64,000 nucleotides of DNA from Mariniplasma anaerobium. Its GTDB lineage: Bacteria > Bacillota_I > Bacilli_A > Acholeplasmatales > Acholeplasmataceae. The position numbers were made by a program, and so were the translations under genes. This document shows positions 18,446 to 27,927 of the stretch, piece after piece. The stretch spans positions 248,001-312,000 of the forward strand of contig NZ_AP024412.1 of NCBI RefSeq assembly GCF_016865445.1, given 5' to 3'. Position 1 is the stretch's first letter; every line of letters begins with the position of its first letter. Below the pieces are notes generated by a model, which was given only the letters and a program-made list of their open reading frames with translations, searched no databases and was not told where the DNA came from.

Positions 18446-19249
18446 ATGATCAAAGTAAGTGATCTAAGTTTTTCATATAATGGTCGTGACGAAGCCCTTA
18501 AAGATGTTACATTTGACATAAAAAAAGGTGCTTGGGTCTCTATTTTAGGCCATAATGGTTCAGGTAAATCAACGTTATCAAAACTTTTAGTGGGATTAAT
18601 TACACCTTCAAAAGGTAGTATAGAAATCGATGGTATGGCTTTAACAGATGAAAACTTAGGAAGTATAAGAAAAAAAATAGGTATTGTTTTTCAAAATCCA
18701 GATAATCAATTTGTTGGTGTAACAGTTAAACACGATATTGCATTTGGATTAGAAAATCAAAGAATACCACATAATGAAATGATAGAAAAAATAGATTATT
18801 ATGCACATCTTGTTGGCATGCAGGATTTTTTGAATAAAGAACCTCATCAACTATCAGGTGGTCAAAAACAACGAGTAGCAATCGCTGGCGCTCTTGCTAT
18901 GGAGCAAGATATCCTTATTTTAGATGAAGCTACTTCAATGCTTGATCCAGAGGGCACAAGAGATATAGTCGAACTCATTAGAAAACTTAATAAAGAATAT
19001 CACAAAACAATTATTACAATTACACATGATTTATCATTTGCAACACAAAGTGATGAATTGATTGTATTAAGAAATGGTGAATTGATTCTTAAAGGTACAC
19101 CTTTAGAAGTATTTAAAGAAGAAGAGATTTTAAAGTCATCTCATCTTGAATTACCTTTTGAATTAAGTGTATATAATGAAGTTTCTAAAGACAAAAAGAT
19201 GAATAAAAGGGTTGTGGAAGCATTATGGACATTCAATTCAAAGACGTAG
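18446..19249 (+). CDS. ecfA1: ECF transporter ATPase EcfA1
   Basis: One of the paired ATPases of the energy-coupling factor module that powers vitamin uptake with exchangeable S-components. The 267 residues have Walker A GHNGSGKST, Q-loop FQNPDNQF, signature LSGGQKQR, Walker B ILILDEATSMLDPEG and the switch histidine in TITHDLS. FQNPDNQFVG is typical of the A1 subunit. It overlaps ecfA2 by 25 bases. The order ecfA1-ecfA2-ecfT-truA matches Bacillus. Confidence 0.95.
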   Translation: MIKVSDLSFSYNGRDEALKDVTFDIKKGAWVSILGHNGSGKSTLSKLLVGLITPSKGSIEIDGMALTDENLGSIRKKIGIVFQNPDNQFVGVTVKHDIAFGLENQRIPHNEMIEKIDYYAHLVGMQDFLNKEPHQLSGGQKQRVAIAGALAMEQDILILDEATSMLDPEGTRDIVELIRKLNKEYHKTIITITHDLSFATQSDELIVLRNGELILKGTPLEVFKEEEILKSSHLELPFELSVYNEVSKDKKMNKRVVEALWTFNSKT

Positions 19250-20073
19250 GATATAAATATAAAGGCATAAAAGTAAATTATGATGCACTCAATCATATCA
19301 ATTTGACACTTGATGAAAAAGATGAGTTTGTCGCTATTATTGGACATACAGGAAGTGGGAAATCTACTTTAGTCCAACATATGAATGCATTATTATTACC
19401 AACAAGTGGAACACTTAATGTCTTAGGACAAATACTGCCTCCACAAAAAAACGAGAAGATTAATCATTTGAGACAAAAGGTTGGTCTAGTTTTTCAATTT
19501 CCTGAATATCAATTATTTGAAGAAACTATTTTAAAAGATATTATGTTTGGTCCGAAAAATTTCAAATCAACAGAGCAAGAAGCATTAGAAAAAGCTAAAA
19601 AAGCTGCAACTATTGTAGGTATAACTGAAGAGTTATATGAACAATCTCCATTTAGAATAAGTGGTGGACAAATGAGAAGAGTTGCGATTGCAGGTATTTT
19701 GGCAATGGAACCTAAAATATTAGTTTTAGATGAACCTACACGTGGGCTTGATCCTAGAGGTAGAAAAGATTTAATGAAAATCTTTAAAGAACTTCATGAA
19801 GTTGAACATAAATCCATTGTACTAATTTCTCATGATATGGATGTTGTTTCTGAATATGCAAAACGAGTTATTGTTTTGGAAGAAGGAGAAATTGTATTTG
19901 ATGGCAAAAAAGAAGACCTTTTTGAACATCCTAATTTTGAATCTTTTCATTTAGATCTTCCAACACCTTTAAGAATACTTAAACATCTTGAAAAAGAAAT
20001 CAACTTACCTTATCAACCAAAATATGATTTTGATAGTCTACTTCAGTATTTGAAGGAGGTAGGTTATGAATAA
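19225..20073 (+). CDS. ecfA2: ECF transporter ATPase EcfA2
   Basis: Second ATPase of the ECF module. The 282 residues have Walker A GHTGSGKST, the A2-type Q-loop VFQFPEYQLFEETI, a divergent signature ISGGQMRR, and Walker B ILVLDEPTRGLDPRG. It starts inside the 3' end of ecfA1 and overlaps ecfT by eight bases, so all three subunits should be made in step. S-components are not encoded nearby. Confidence 0.95.
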   Translation: MDIQFKDVGYKYKGIKVNYDALNHINLTLDEKDEFVAIIGHTGSGKSTLVQHMNALLLPTSGTLNVLGQILPPQKNEKINHLRQKVGLVFQFPEYQLFEETILKDIMFGPKNFKSTEQEALEKAKKAATIVGITEELYEQSPFRISGGQMRRVAIAGILAMEPKILVLDEPTRGLDPRGRKDLMKIFKELHEVEHKSIVLISHDMDVVSEYAKRVIVLEEGEIVFDGKKEDLFEHPNFESFHLDLPTPLRILKHLEKEINLPYQPKYDFDSLLQYLKEVGYE

Positions 20074-21046
20074 TATTACGATTGGTCAGTATATTCCAGG
20101 TGACTCTTGGCTACATAAATTAGATCCAAGAATTAAATTATTTAGTTTAGTTTTAATGTTGGTTGCAACATTTTTAATTCCAGTCTCTGCAGATATCATT
20201 CCTTTGGTATCTATGATAGCTATTTTAATTATTATTATTGCATTAACTATATCTACAAGAATTCCAATGAGAAAAGTCTTAAACGGATTAAAACCTATTG
20301 TATTTCTTTTAACATTTACATTTGTTATCCAATTGTTTTATGTTAAATCAGGTAATTTAGTCTTTGATCCAATAGAAATGTATATTTCAATATCCAGTAT
20401 AATAGGTATTATTCTATTTATCTTATTTTATAATTTCACAAAGAAATATATTAAATTTAGAATCCTTTATTTCTTCTTTGCGGTTTTCATGGTATTTTTC
20501 ATACAAGCTGTATTGCCTTACATATCATTAACATCTTATACATTTGAAGTTTATGATCAAGGACTCTTAAGAGCAGGTTTTATCTTTTTAAGAATTACAA
20601 ATGTCATTATTCTGACTTCACTTTTAACATTTACAACAATGACAACAGATCTAAATTATGGTATTGAATCTTTATTGAAACCTTTAAAGATTATAAAAGT
20701 ACCAGTAGATATGATTGCAATGATGCTTTCACTAACTTTACGATATATACCAACACTTTTAATTGAAACTGAAAAAATTATGAAAGCACAAGCTTCAAGA
20801 GGTGTTGATTTTAAAGAATCAACATTTAAGGAAAAAATCAGTCAAATCATTTCTCTTTTAATTCCAGTATTTGTAATTTCATTTAAGCGTTCTGAAGATT
20901 TAGGAAACGCGATGGAAGTTAGAGGATATGTAATTGGTCAAAAGAGAACTAGAGTTGATGAATATATTGTTTCATTTAAAGATATTTTCACATTAGTTAT
21001 GACTATTTTGATTTTAGCTGCTATCATTTATACGAGAGTGATGTAG
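20066..21046 (+). CDS. ecfT: ECF transporter transmembrane subunit EcfT
   Basis: Couples the two ATPases to substrate-binding S-components in the membrane. The start has a strong AAGGAGGT. The two coupling motifs with Ala/Val-Arg-Gly are present (QASRGVDF and MEVRGYV). The 326 residues exceed the usual 260-270; the extra 60 or so lie at about 105-165 as additional hydrophobic segments (IIGIILFILFYNF and FFFAVFMVFFIQAVL). Confidence 0.93.
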   Translation: MNNITIGQYIPGDSWLHKLDPRIKLFSLVLMLVATFLIPVSADIIPLVSMIAILIIIIALTISTRIPMRKVLNGLKPIVFLLTFTFVIQLFYVKSGNLVFDPIEMYISISSIIGIILFILFYNFTKKYIKFRILYFFFAVFMVFFIQAVLPYISLTSYTFEVYDQGLLRAGFIFLRITNVIILTSLLTFTTMTTDLNYGIESLLKPLKIIKVPVDMIAMMLSLTLRYIPTLLIETEKIMKAQASRGVDFKESTFKEKISQIISLLIPVFVISFKRSEDLGNAMEVRGYVIGQKRTRVDEYIVSFKDIFTLVMTILILAAIIYTRVM

Positions 21047-21047
21047 T

Positions 21048-21767
21048 ATGAGATATTTTGCAGTTTTAAGCTATGATGGAACAAGATATCATGGATTTCA
21101 AAAACAAATAAACGCAATAGGTATTCAAGATGTTATAGAAAAATCATTTAGATTGATGACCCAAAGTGTTATTAAAATTCATGCAGCAGGTAGAACTGAT
21201 AAAGGTGTACATGCAAAAGGTCAAACATTTCATTTTGATAGTGACTTAGATTTGACAATTGAAAATTGGATGAGAATTAACGATCGATTGCCTTTAGACA
21301 TTCGTGTTGAATCAATCAAACGAGTTAAAGATGATTTTCATGCAAGACATGATTCGAAATCAAAAAAATATCGATATGTTATTGCAAAAAATCCAAGTAC
21401 AGTTTTTAATTCAAATTACGAAGTTTATGTAAAAGGACTCGATATCAATCTCATTAAACAAGCTATTCCTTATTTCATTGGAACTCATGATTTTAGAGGG
21501 TTTTGTCAATTGGTAAAAGGTAAACCAACTATAAAAACTATTCATTCAATTGATTTAAAAGAAACTAAAAGACATTATATATTTACATATCACGGTAATA
21601 GCTTTTTAAAATACATGGTTCGTTCAATGATGGGTACATTAATAGAAATCGGACAACATCGTAAGGACCCTGATATTATAAAAACTATTTTAGAAACTCA
21701 AAACAGAAAATTAGCGGGAAAAACTGCTGAATCTAGAGGTCTTTATTTACAAAAGATATATTATTAA
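21048..21767 (+). CDS. truA: tRNA pseudouridine synthase A
   Basis: Converts U38-40 in the tRNA anticodon arm to pseudouridine. The 239 residues have the N-terminal SYDGTRYHGFQKQ, the catalytic aspartate in AAGRTDKGVHAKGQ, and SMMGTLIEIG near the end. It begins one base after the ecfT stop, as in the Bacillus ecf-truA operon, and is followed here by tmk rather than rplM. Confidence 0.96.
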   Translation: MRYFAVLSYDGTRYHGFQKQINAIGIQDVIEKSFRLMTQSVIKIHAAGRTDKGVHAKGQTFHFDSDLDLTIENWMRINDRLPLDIRVESIKRVKDDFHARHDSKSKKYRYVIAKNPSTVFNSNYEVYVKGLDINLIKQAIPYFIGTHDFRGFCQLVKGKPTIKTIHSIDLKETKRHYIFTYHGNSFLKYMVRSMMGTLIEIGQHRKDPDIIKTILETQNRKLAGKTAESRGLYLQKIYY

Positions 21768-21780
21768 AAAGGAGAAAATC

Positions 21781-22383
21781 ATGTTTATCACATTCGAAGG
21801 TGGAGAAGGTACAGGTAAAACTACCCTAATTCAAAATGTCTTTGACAACTTAAAATCAACATATAATATTAAAACAACAAGAGAACCGGGTGGAAGCATG
21901 ATTGCTGAAGCAATCCGAGATATTATCTTGAATCCTAAGTATGAAGGTGTAACACCATATACTGAAGCGCTACTTTTGGCTGCTTCAAGAGCACAACATT
22001 TAGATGAAGTAATTTTACCTCATCTAAAAAAAGGTGATATTGTTTTATGTGATCGCTACATAGACAGTTCCCTAGCTTATCAAGGATATGCAAGAAATTT
22101 AGGATTTGATTTTGTATTAAGTATTAATAAATATGCCACACAACATATGCCTGACTTAACTTTTTATATTGATCTAGATCCAAATATTGGTATAAAAAGA
22201 ATCAAAGGACGCTCAAAATATGATCGACTTGACCAAGAATCTAAAATTTTTCATGATAAAGTGAGATTAGGCTATCTTGAATTATTAAGTATGTATCCAA
22301 ATAGAATTATAAAAATAGATGGAAATGATTCTATAGAGAACATTACAAATCTTATTGTGAAAACCATAAAGGAAAAGATATGA
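21781..22383 (+). CDS. tmk: Thymidylate kinase
   Basis: Phosphorylates dTMP to dTDP. The 200 residues carry the P-loop FEGGEGTGKTT, the TREPGG motif, DRYIDSSLAYQG, and the arginine-containing lid KGRSKYDRLDQES. AAAAGGAGA precedes the ATG. It overlaps holB by four bases. tmk-holB-ricT is the Bacillus order, minus yaaQ and yaaR. Confidence 0.96.
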   Translation: MFITFEGGEGTGKTTLIQNVFDNLKSTYNIKTTREPGGSMIAEAIRDIILNPKYEGVTPYTEALLLAASRAQHLDEVILPHLKKGDIVLCDRYIDSSLAYQGYARNLGFDFVLSINKYATQHMPDLTFYIDLDPNIGIKRIKGRSKYDRLDQESKIFHDKVRLGYLELLSMYPNRIIKIDGNDSIENITNLIVKTIKEKI

Positions 22384-23324
22384 AAAGAGCTTTGCATTTT
22401 TTTGAACAAACCATAAAAAAGAATAGATTGTCACATCTTTATTTAATTAGTGGACCTAAAGGTAGTGGTAAGGAACAACTTGTTGATCTTGTAAGTTATA
22501 TGATTCTAAATCAAAACAAGCCTGAAAACAATCATATGAAAATCCAAATCAAGCAAAGAACCATGTCCAATATGATGGTCATTGAGCCTGAAGGGTTAAC
22601 TTTAAAAAAAGAACAAATTATAAACTTGCAAACTGAATTCTCAAAAACAGCATTGGTTAAAGGACCTAGAATATATGTCATTACACATGTTGAAAAAATG
22701 AATCAAAGTGCAGCAAACTCATTGCTTAAGTTTATGGAAGATCCTATTAGTAAAGAAGTTTATGGATTTTTGTTGACTGATAATATAGACAACATGATTC
22801 CAACGATTATATCTAGAAGTCAAGTTATTCATTTAACTGAGATTAATGAAGATGCATTAAAAACTGAGTTAATGCAACTAGGCGTTTTAGAAAATGCAGC
22901 TACACTTGCTCCTTATTTGACTAAAGATATCGACCAAGCAGTAGAACTATCAAAAGACCCTAATTTTATAGGCATGTTAGACTTTATTGAACAAATCGCA
23001 AAAAATTGGGGAAATAGAAATATCTCTTATCCTATATTTTTTTCTAAACTAGCAGGTATTGTTTTACAAGATAGAGAAATATTTAAAAACTTTTTAGAAT
23101 TATTATTGCTTTATCATGTAGACTTAATTCATTATAGAGCCAATCAACCAATAATTTATGCATATCTTAAAGAGTTTATTCAAATTCAAAGTGACCAAAT
23201 GAAGGTCAATGAAATAAATGAACTTATAGAAGCCATTCAAGAAACCATTAAAAAACAAACTTACTATATAAACACAGAGCTAGCTTTAGATGAACTGAGT
23301 TATATATTAGAGAAAAAGAGGTAG
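22380..23324 (+). CDS. holB: DNA polymerase III delta' subunit
   Basis: Clamp-loader subunit. The 314 residues show a P-loop-like ISGPKGSGKEQ and the sensor region NSLLKFMEDP, followed by a conserved SRSQV. Compared with the usual delta' the zinc-binding cysteine module after the first helix is missing; no cysteine occurs in residues 45-75. It begins within the tmk stop (ATGA) and is followed by ricT four bases later. The context makes delta' rather than another AAA+ protein the best call. Confidence 0.88.
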   Translation: MKRALHFFEQTIKKNRLSHLYLISGPKGSGKEQLVDLVSYMILNQNKPENNHMKIQIKQRTMSNMMVIEPEGLTLKKEQIINLQTEFSKTALVKGPRIYVITHVEKMNQSAANSLLKFMEDPISKEVYGFLLTDNIDNMIPTIISRSQVIHLTEINEDALKTELMQLGVLENAATLAPYLTKDIDQAVELSKDPNFIGMLDFIEQIAKNWGNRNISYPIFFSKLAGIVLQDREIFKNFLELLLLYHVDLIHYRANQPIIYAYLKEFIQIQSDQMKVNEINELIEAIQETIKKQTYYINTELALDELSYILEKKR

Positions 23325-23328
23325 CATC

Positions 23329-24129
23329 ATGGACGTTGCTTTAGTACAATTCAAAGAAGCTGGAAAGAAATATTTCTTTTCATATCATAATTTAGAAATT
23401 AATCAAGATGATCTTGTAGTTGTTGAAACCTCAAGAGGGATTGAAATAGGTAGAGTTTATCTTTTAAAAGAAATAGAAGAGTCTGAACTTACAAGTGAAT
23501 TAAAACCAATCATTAGATTAGCTCAAGATGAAGATATGAAAGAAGAAGAATATAATCAAACACTTGAAAAAGGTGTTGTTGAAACTGCCAAAAAACTTTC
23601 TATAAAAAATGAGCTTGAAATGAAAATACTTGGCGCAGAATATACATTAGATCGAAAAAGATTGTTAATCTATTTTGAAGCAGATAGTAGAGTCGATTTT
23701 AGAGGTCTTGTCAGAGACTTAAGTGAAATCTATCATACACGTATAGAACTACGTCAAATTGGTCCAAGAGATGCAGCAAAGATGATTGGTGGCATTGGTC
23801 CATGTGGTCTAATCTTATGTTGTACAATGTTTATTGGAGAATTTGATACGGTTTCAATTAAAATGGCGAAAAATCAAAATCTTGCATTAAATCCACAAAA
23901 GATTTCAGGTGTTTGTGGAAAATTATTATGCTGTATTAAATATGAAGATGAAGCTTATACTGAACTTAAAAAGAACTTACCAGATTTTCATGAAATCGTG
24001 GAAATAGAAGGTGAACAAGTCTTAGTCATTGATGTAAATATACTAGGACAAAAAGTCAAAGTTAAACATCAACAAGAAGATTTTTCTGAATGGGTTACGC
24101 TTGATATGATTAAAAGAATAAAAGCTTGA
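23329..24129 (+). CDS. ricT: PSP1-domain protein RicT (YaaT)
   Basis: In Bacillus RicT forms the Y-complex with RicA and RicF and affects RNase Y activity and development. The 266 residues contain the PSP1 domain with the cysteine set GGIGPCGLILCC and SGVCGKLLCCIKYE, which bind Fe-S clusters in the Bacillus complex. Neither ricA nor ricF is in the window. It lies between holB and the yabB-like methyltransferase, as in Bacillus, but with yabA missing. Confidence 0.9.
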   Translation: MDVALVQFKEAGKKYFFSYHNLEINQDDLVVVETSRGIEIGRVYLLKEIEESELTSELKPIIRLAQDEDMKEEEYNQTLEKGVVETAKKLSIKNELEMKILGAEYTLDRKRLLIYFEADSRVDFRGLVRDLSEIYHTRIELRQIGPRDAAKMIGGIGPCGLILCCTMFIGEFDTVSIKMAKNQNLALNPQKISGVCGKLLCCIKYEDEAYTELKKNLPDFHEIVEIEGEQVLVIDVNILGQKVKVKHQQEDFSEWVTLDMIKRIKA

Positions 24130-24839
24130 AAAGACAATTAATCAACTCAAATCTATGGATTGAGCAAACAAGAGGACACTCATTTAATTTAGATACTGTG
24201 TTGCTAGCACATTTTGTTAAACTAAACTATAAAATTAAATCTGTACTTGATATAGGTACTGGAAATGGTAGTTTAGCTTTATATTTAAGTGAAAAAACTA
24301 AAGCTAAGATTACTGGTATTGAAATACAAGAAAGTAGATATCAACAAGCTTTGACTAATGTAAAATTAAACAAATTAGAATCTCAAATAGATATTATTTT
24401 AGAAGACTATTTAAATACTAATTTTAAGGATATTGATGTTATTGTTTGTAATCCACCATTTTTTAAAGTTGATAAATCTTCAAATCTTAATCAAGATGAT
24501 TCCATTACAATGGCAAGACATGAAATTTCACTTGATTTAGAATCATTAATCATAAAGGTTAGTGAGCAGTTAAAATATAGTGGTAAATTTTTTATGATTC
24601 ATCGACCTGATCGCTTAATCGAAATCATAAGATTATGTGATCAAAATCATTTAACTATTAAAAGACTTCAATTAGTACATTCATATTTAGATAAAAAAGC
24701 AAATCATGTATTAATTGAATGTAGTAAATATGGTAAAGATCAAATGATATTTGAACCATCATTGATTATATATCAAGAAAAACATCAAATGACGGACCAG
24801 GCTGCAAAATTATTAGGAGGACATTTAAATGTTACTTAG
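24126..24839 (+). CDS. TrmN6/YabB-like SAM-dependent methyltransferase
   Basis: A 237-residue class I methyltransferase with VLDIGTGNGSLALYLS (SAM site) and the N6-adenine type catalytic motif NPPFF. Relatives modify A37 of tRNA-Val, or are uncharacterised as YabB. The start is a TTG at 24126 overlapping the ricT stop (TTGA); the frame reads MKRQLINSNLWIEQTRGHSFNLDTV, which matches family N-termini. It is followed by an overlapping small gene. Confidence 0.88.
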   Translation: MKRQLINSNLWIEQTRGHSFNLDTVLLAHFVKLNYKIKSVLDIGTGNGSLALYLSEKTKAKITGIEIQESRYQQALTNVKLNKLESQIDIILEDYLNTNFKDIDVIVCNPPFFKVDKSSNLNQDDSITMARHEISLDLESLIIKVSEQLKYSGKFFMIHRPDRLIEIIRLCDQNHLTIKRLQLVHSYLDKKANHVLIECSKYGKDQMIFEPSLIIYQEKHQMTDQAAKLLGGHLNVT

Positions 24840-25239
24840 TTTATTGACAAGAAAAGAAAAACTTAAATTTTTGGATTTAGTCATGCACATGGTTGCTGTT
24901 GATGGCGAACCTACAGAAATTGAGCAAAGATTATTAAACATTATGTTAGCAGAAGTTGGTGACAGCATCATCAAAGAATACACATTTACTTTAAGTGAAA
25001 ACTTAGAAGAAACCGTTAATTATTTTAGAGAAGCTAGCCAATCAGTAAAAAACATCGTTTACTTAAGTTTATTAAAAGTTACAATGATGGATGATTTTTA
25101 TAATACGACCGAGCATATATTTTTAGAAGAAATGCGTCTAGAATTTTCAATTTCAGATTTTAAGAAGAAACAACTTATGCGTTTAGTATATAACGAACGG
25201 GATTTAAGAGAACGTGCGAAAAGAGTTGTTTCAAATTGA
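24829..25239 (+). CDS. Hypothetical all-helical protein, TerB-like
   Basis: A 136-residue soluble protein with AGGAGG before its ATG, overlapping the methyltransferase gene by 11 bases and rsmI by four. The pattern KLKFLDLVMHMVAVDGEPTEIE resembles the start of TerB/tellurite-resistance-like helical domains, where an acidic pair after VDG is common; the resemblance is weak. It occupies the place held by the GIY-YIG gene yazA in Bacillus but is not that protein. Confidence 0.7.
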   Translation: MLLSLLTRKEKLKFLDLVMHMVAVDGEPTEIEQRLLNIMLAEVGDSIIKEYTFTLSENLEETVNYFREASQSVKNIVYLSLLKVTMMDDFYNTTEHIFLEEMRLEFSISDFKKKQLMRLVYNERDLRERAKRVVSN

Positions 25240-26075
25240 TCCAAAAGAGCTTTAAAGATAAAAAGCCTACACTTTATGTAGTTTCGACACCCATTGGTAA
25301 TCTAAAAGATATGAGTTATCGTGCGGTTGAGATTTTAAATGAAGTGGATGTGATTTTATGCGAAGATACTAGAACGTCTTCTAAACTTCTAAATTATTAT
25401 GATATACACAAGCCATTAATGAGCTTCCATGATTTCAATAAAGAGGCTAAACAAAAAAATGCAATAGATATTTTAAAAAGCGGGAAAGATATCGCTTTAA
25501 TTAGTGATGCTGGAACACCAGGAATTAATGATCCTGGTTATGAACTTATTTTAGATGTAATAGAACATGATTATTATGTTGTTTCTATCCCTGGAGCAAG
25601 CGCAGCGATTGCTGCAATTATATCATCAGGTCTTTTGATACAACCTTTTACATTTATTGGATTTCTTCCAAGAAAAAAAGGCGAACAAAAAACTGTTTTA
25701 GAAACATATCTAAATAGAAAAGAAACAATCGTTATTTACGAGTCACCTTTGAGAGTTAAAAAAACTGTTGAAACTTTATATGAAGTTTTTGGAGATCGTA
25801 AAATTACGCTAGCTAGAGAACTTACTAAAATGTTTGAAACCATTACGAGAACAACATTAAAAAAAGCTATTACAATCGAACATGATATCAGAGGAGAATA
25901 TGTTTTAATCGTTGAAGGAAGCGATGATCCTGTTGATTTGTCAATTTCTATCGTTGATCATGTTAAGCAATATATTGAAGAAGGCCATGAAGAAAAAGAC
26001 GCAATGAAGGCAGTAGCTAAAGTTAGACACATCACAAAAAGTGAAGTTTACAAGGCATATAAAATAAACCAATAA
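25236..26075 (+). CDS. rsmI: 16S rRNA (cytidine-1402 2'-O)-methyltransferase
   Basis: Methylates the ribose of C1402 in the 30S decoding centre. The 279 residues have the tetrapyrrole-methylase fold motifs VSTPIGNLKDMSYRA, CEDTRTS, SDAGTPGINDPG and SIPGASAA, plus GFLPRKKG. The start is a TTG at 25236 overlapping the preceding stop (TTGA). It is the last gene of the ecfA1-to-rsmI gene run before the T-box. Confidence 0.95.
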   Translation: MIQKSFKDKKPTLYVVSTPIGNLKDMSYRAVEILNEVDVILCEDTRTSSKLLNYYDIHKPLMSFHDFNKEAKQKNAIDILKSGKDIALISDAGTPGINDPGYELILDVIEHDYYVVSIPGASAAIAAIISSGLLIQPFTFIGFLPRKKGEQKTVLETYLNRKETIVIYESPLRVKKTVETLYEVFGDRKITLARELTKMFETITRTTLKKAITIEHDIRGEYVLIVEGSDDPVDLSISIVDHVKQYIEEGHEEKDAMKAVAKVRHITKSEVYKAYKINQ

Positions 26076-26081
26076 TTTTTC

Positions 26082-26109
26082 TTGCATTTTTAAAGTTTTA
26101 TAATATAAT
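26082..26109 (+). promoter_or_regulatory. Promoter upstream of the Met T-box
   Basis: TTGCAT (26082-26087), a 16-base spacer and TATAAT (26104-26109). The transcript would begin just before the T-box stem I. Confidence 0.65.
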
Positions 26110-26117
26110 AGTATAGA

Positions 26118-26337
26118 ATAGACAATGATAAAAAGAGTAGTATACTTAAGTTGCTTTTAGAGAGTTCGTGGATGGTGAAAACGAATCAACTAAGATATGA
26201 AAATGGTTTTTGAGTCTTTTAGTCGATATGTAGACTAAAACGTAACTCCTGCGTTAAAGGGTTAGAGTGCTAGGATTTCCTAGAACTAAGGTGGTACCGC
26301 GATGATTCGTCCTTAGATATTTTTTAAGGGCGATTTT
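26118..26337 (+). promoter_or_regulatory. T-box leader for methionyl-tRNA synthetase
   Basis: The T-box core AAGGTGGTACCGCG is at 26288-26301; its TGGT can pair with the ACCA end of an A73 tRNA such as tRNA-Met. Upstream are an AGTAGTA element, AGAGAG, GGTGAAAAC, and an ATG at 26197-26199 suitable as the methionine specifier. A terminator follows: CGTCCTTA (26308-26315) with TAAGGGCG (26325-26332) and Ts. Uncharged tRNA-Met should favour readthrough into metS. The 5' boundary is approximate. Confidence 0.93.
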
Positions 26338-26361
26338 TATATTTTTAAGGAGGATTTTAAA

Positions 26362-27927
26362 ATGAAAGAAAAGTATTATATTACGACTGCAATTGCATAT
26401 AGTTCTGCAGTACCTCATGTAGGTAATGTTTATGAAGCTATTTTGGCTGATTCAATTGCTAGATTTAAGCGGTTAAAAGGCTATGATGTGTTTTTTCAAA
26501 CAGGTACTGACGAACACGGACAAAAAATAGAATCAAAAGCAGCGGATAATGAATTATCTCCTAAAGCTTATGTTGATTTAATCTCTTCAGAGATTAGAAG
26601 AATATATGACAAAGTCAACATCAGTTATGATCAATTTGTACGTACCACTGATGAAAGACATATTAAGTCAGTTCAAGCAATTTTTAAGAAATTATATGAT
26701 CAAGGTGATATCTATTTAGGTAAATATGAAGGATGGTATTCAATAAGTGATGAATCCTTTATTTCAGAAAAAGATATCGTGGATGGTAAAGCTCCAAGCG
26801 GAGATATTCCAGTTTGGACAAGTGAAGAAGCATACTTTTTCAAAATGTCTACATATCAACAAAGACTATTAGATCATATCGATAAACATCCAGAGTTTAT
26901 TGAACCTGAATCAAGAAGAAATGAAATGATTCAAAACTTTCTAAAAGAAGATCTTCCTGATTTATCTGTTTCAAGAACATCTTTTAAATGGGGAATCCCA
27001 GTCGATTTTGATGATGCGCATGTTGTTTATGTTTGGATTGATGCGCTATCAAATTATATTACTGGACTTGGATACAACCCAGATCTTCCTGAAACTGAGG
27101 AGTTTAAGACTTATTGGCCAGCTGATGTTCATTTGATAGGAAAAGATATTTTAAGATTTCACACGATTTATTGGCCAATTATTTTAATGGCAATCGGTGT
27201 AGAATTACCAAAACAAATATTTGGACATCCTTGGGTTTTATTCAATAAGAATAAAATGAGTAAATCTACAGGTAATGTTATGTATACAGATAAATTAGTT
27301 AAACATTTTGGTGTGGATACACTAAGATATTATGTATTGCATGAAATACCTTATGCTCAAGATGGAAATATAACTTATGAACTTTTAATTGAAAGAAATA
27401 ATACAGATTTAGCAAACACTATCGGAAATTTAGTTAACAGAACTATAGGTATGGTTCATAAATATCGTAATGGTGTTCTAGATAAAATGATTTTAGATGA
27501 ACCATTTGAATTAAGTCTTGAGGAAAAAGCACTAGAAGCCCTACCTGAAATGACAAAATACATGGATAGTCTAAGAGTCAGTGATGCACTTGAAGAAGTT
27601 GTTAAACTTGCTCGTTATGCAAATAAGTATATCGATGTATCAGAACCATGGGTTTTAAATAAAGATGAAGATAAAAAAGATGTTTTAACACACGTCTTAT
27701 ATCATTTATTAGAAACTATTCGATACGTAGGAACACTTTTACAACCATTTTTACCAGAAACAGCCGAAAAGATTTTAGAACAAATAGGCGTTAAAGAACA
27801 TAGTTTCGAATCTCTAGAAACATTTGGACAATATAAAGCACAAACTTTAAACAAACCTTATGTCTTATTTGAAAGATTTGATATGAATAAAAAAATCGAG
27901 GAGATTTTAACTGACGAAAATGAATAA
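26362..27927 (+). CDS. metS: Methionyl-tRNA synthetase
   Basis: Charges tRNA-Met. The 521 residues carry the HIGH-like PHVGN, the KMSKS motif in NKNKMSKSTGNV, QTGTDEHGQKIE and the WIDALSNYITG region. The connective domain has no zinc-knuckle cysteines, and the C-terminal tRNA-binding domain present in Bacillus MetS is missing, so this is the short form. AAGGAGG precedes the ATG. It is controlled by the T-box directly upstream and overlaps the YitT gene by eight bases. Confidence 0.95.
   Translation: MKEKYYITTAIAYSSAVPHVGNVYEAILADSIARFKRLKGYDVFFQTGTDEHGQKIESKAADNELSPKAYVDLISSEIRRIYDKVNISYDQFVRTTDERHIKSVQAIFKKLYDQGDIYLGKYEGWYSISDESFISEKDIVDGKAPSGDIPVWTSEEAYFFKMSTYQQRLLDHIDKHPEFIEPESRRNEMIQNFLKEDLPDLSVSRTSFKWGIPVDFDDAHVVYVWIDALSNYITGLGYNPDLPETEEFKTYWPADVHLIGKDILRFHTIYWPIILMAIGVELPKQIFGHPWVLFNKNKMSKSTGNVMYTDKLVKHFGVDTLRYYVLHEIPYAQDGNITYELLIERNNTDLANTIGNLVNRTIGMVHKYRNGVLDKMILDEPFELSLEEKALEALPEMTKYMDSLRVSDALEEVVKLARYANKYIDVSEPWVLNKDEDKKDVLTHVLYHLLETIRYVGTLLQPFLPETAEKILEQIGVKEHSFESLETFGQYKAQTLNKPYVLFERFDMNKKIEEILTDENE

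Noticed and set aside
26118-26337. tRNA gene suggested by GGTTAGAGTGC-like sequence before metS
   Set aside because: The stretch belongs to the T-box leader; no cloverleaf can be formed.
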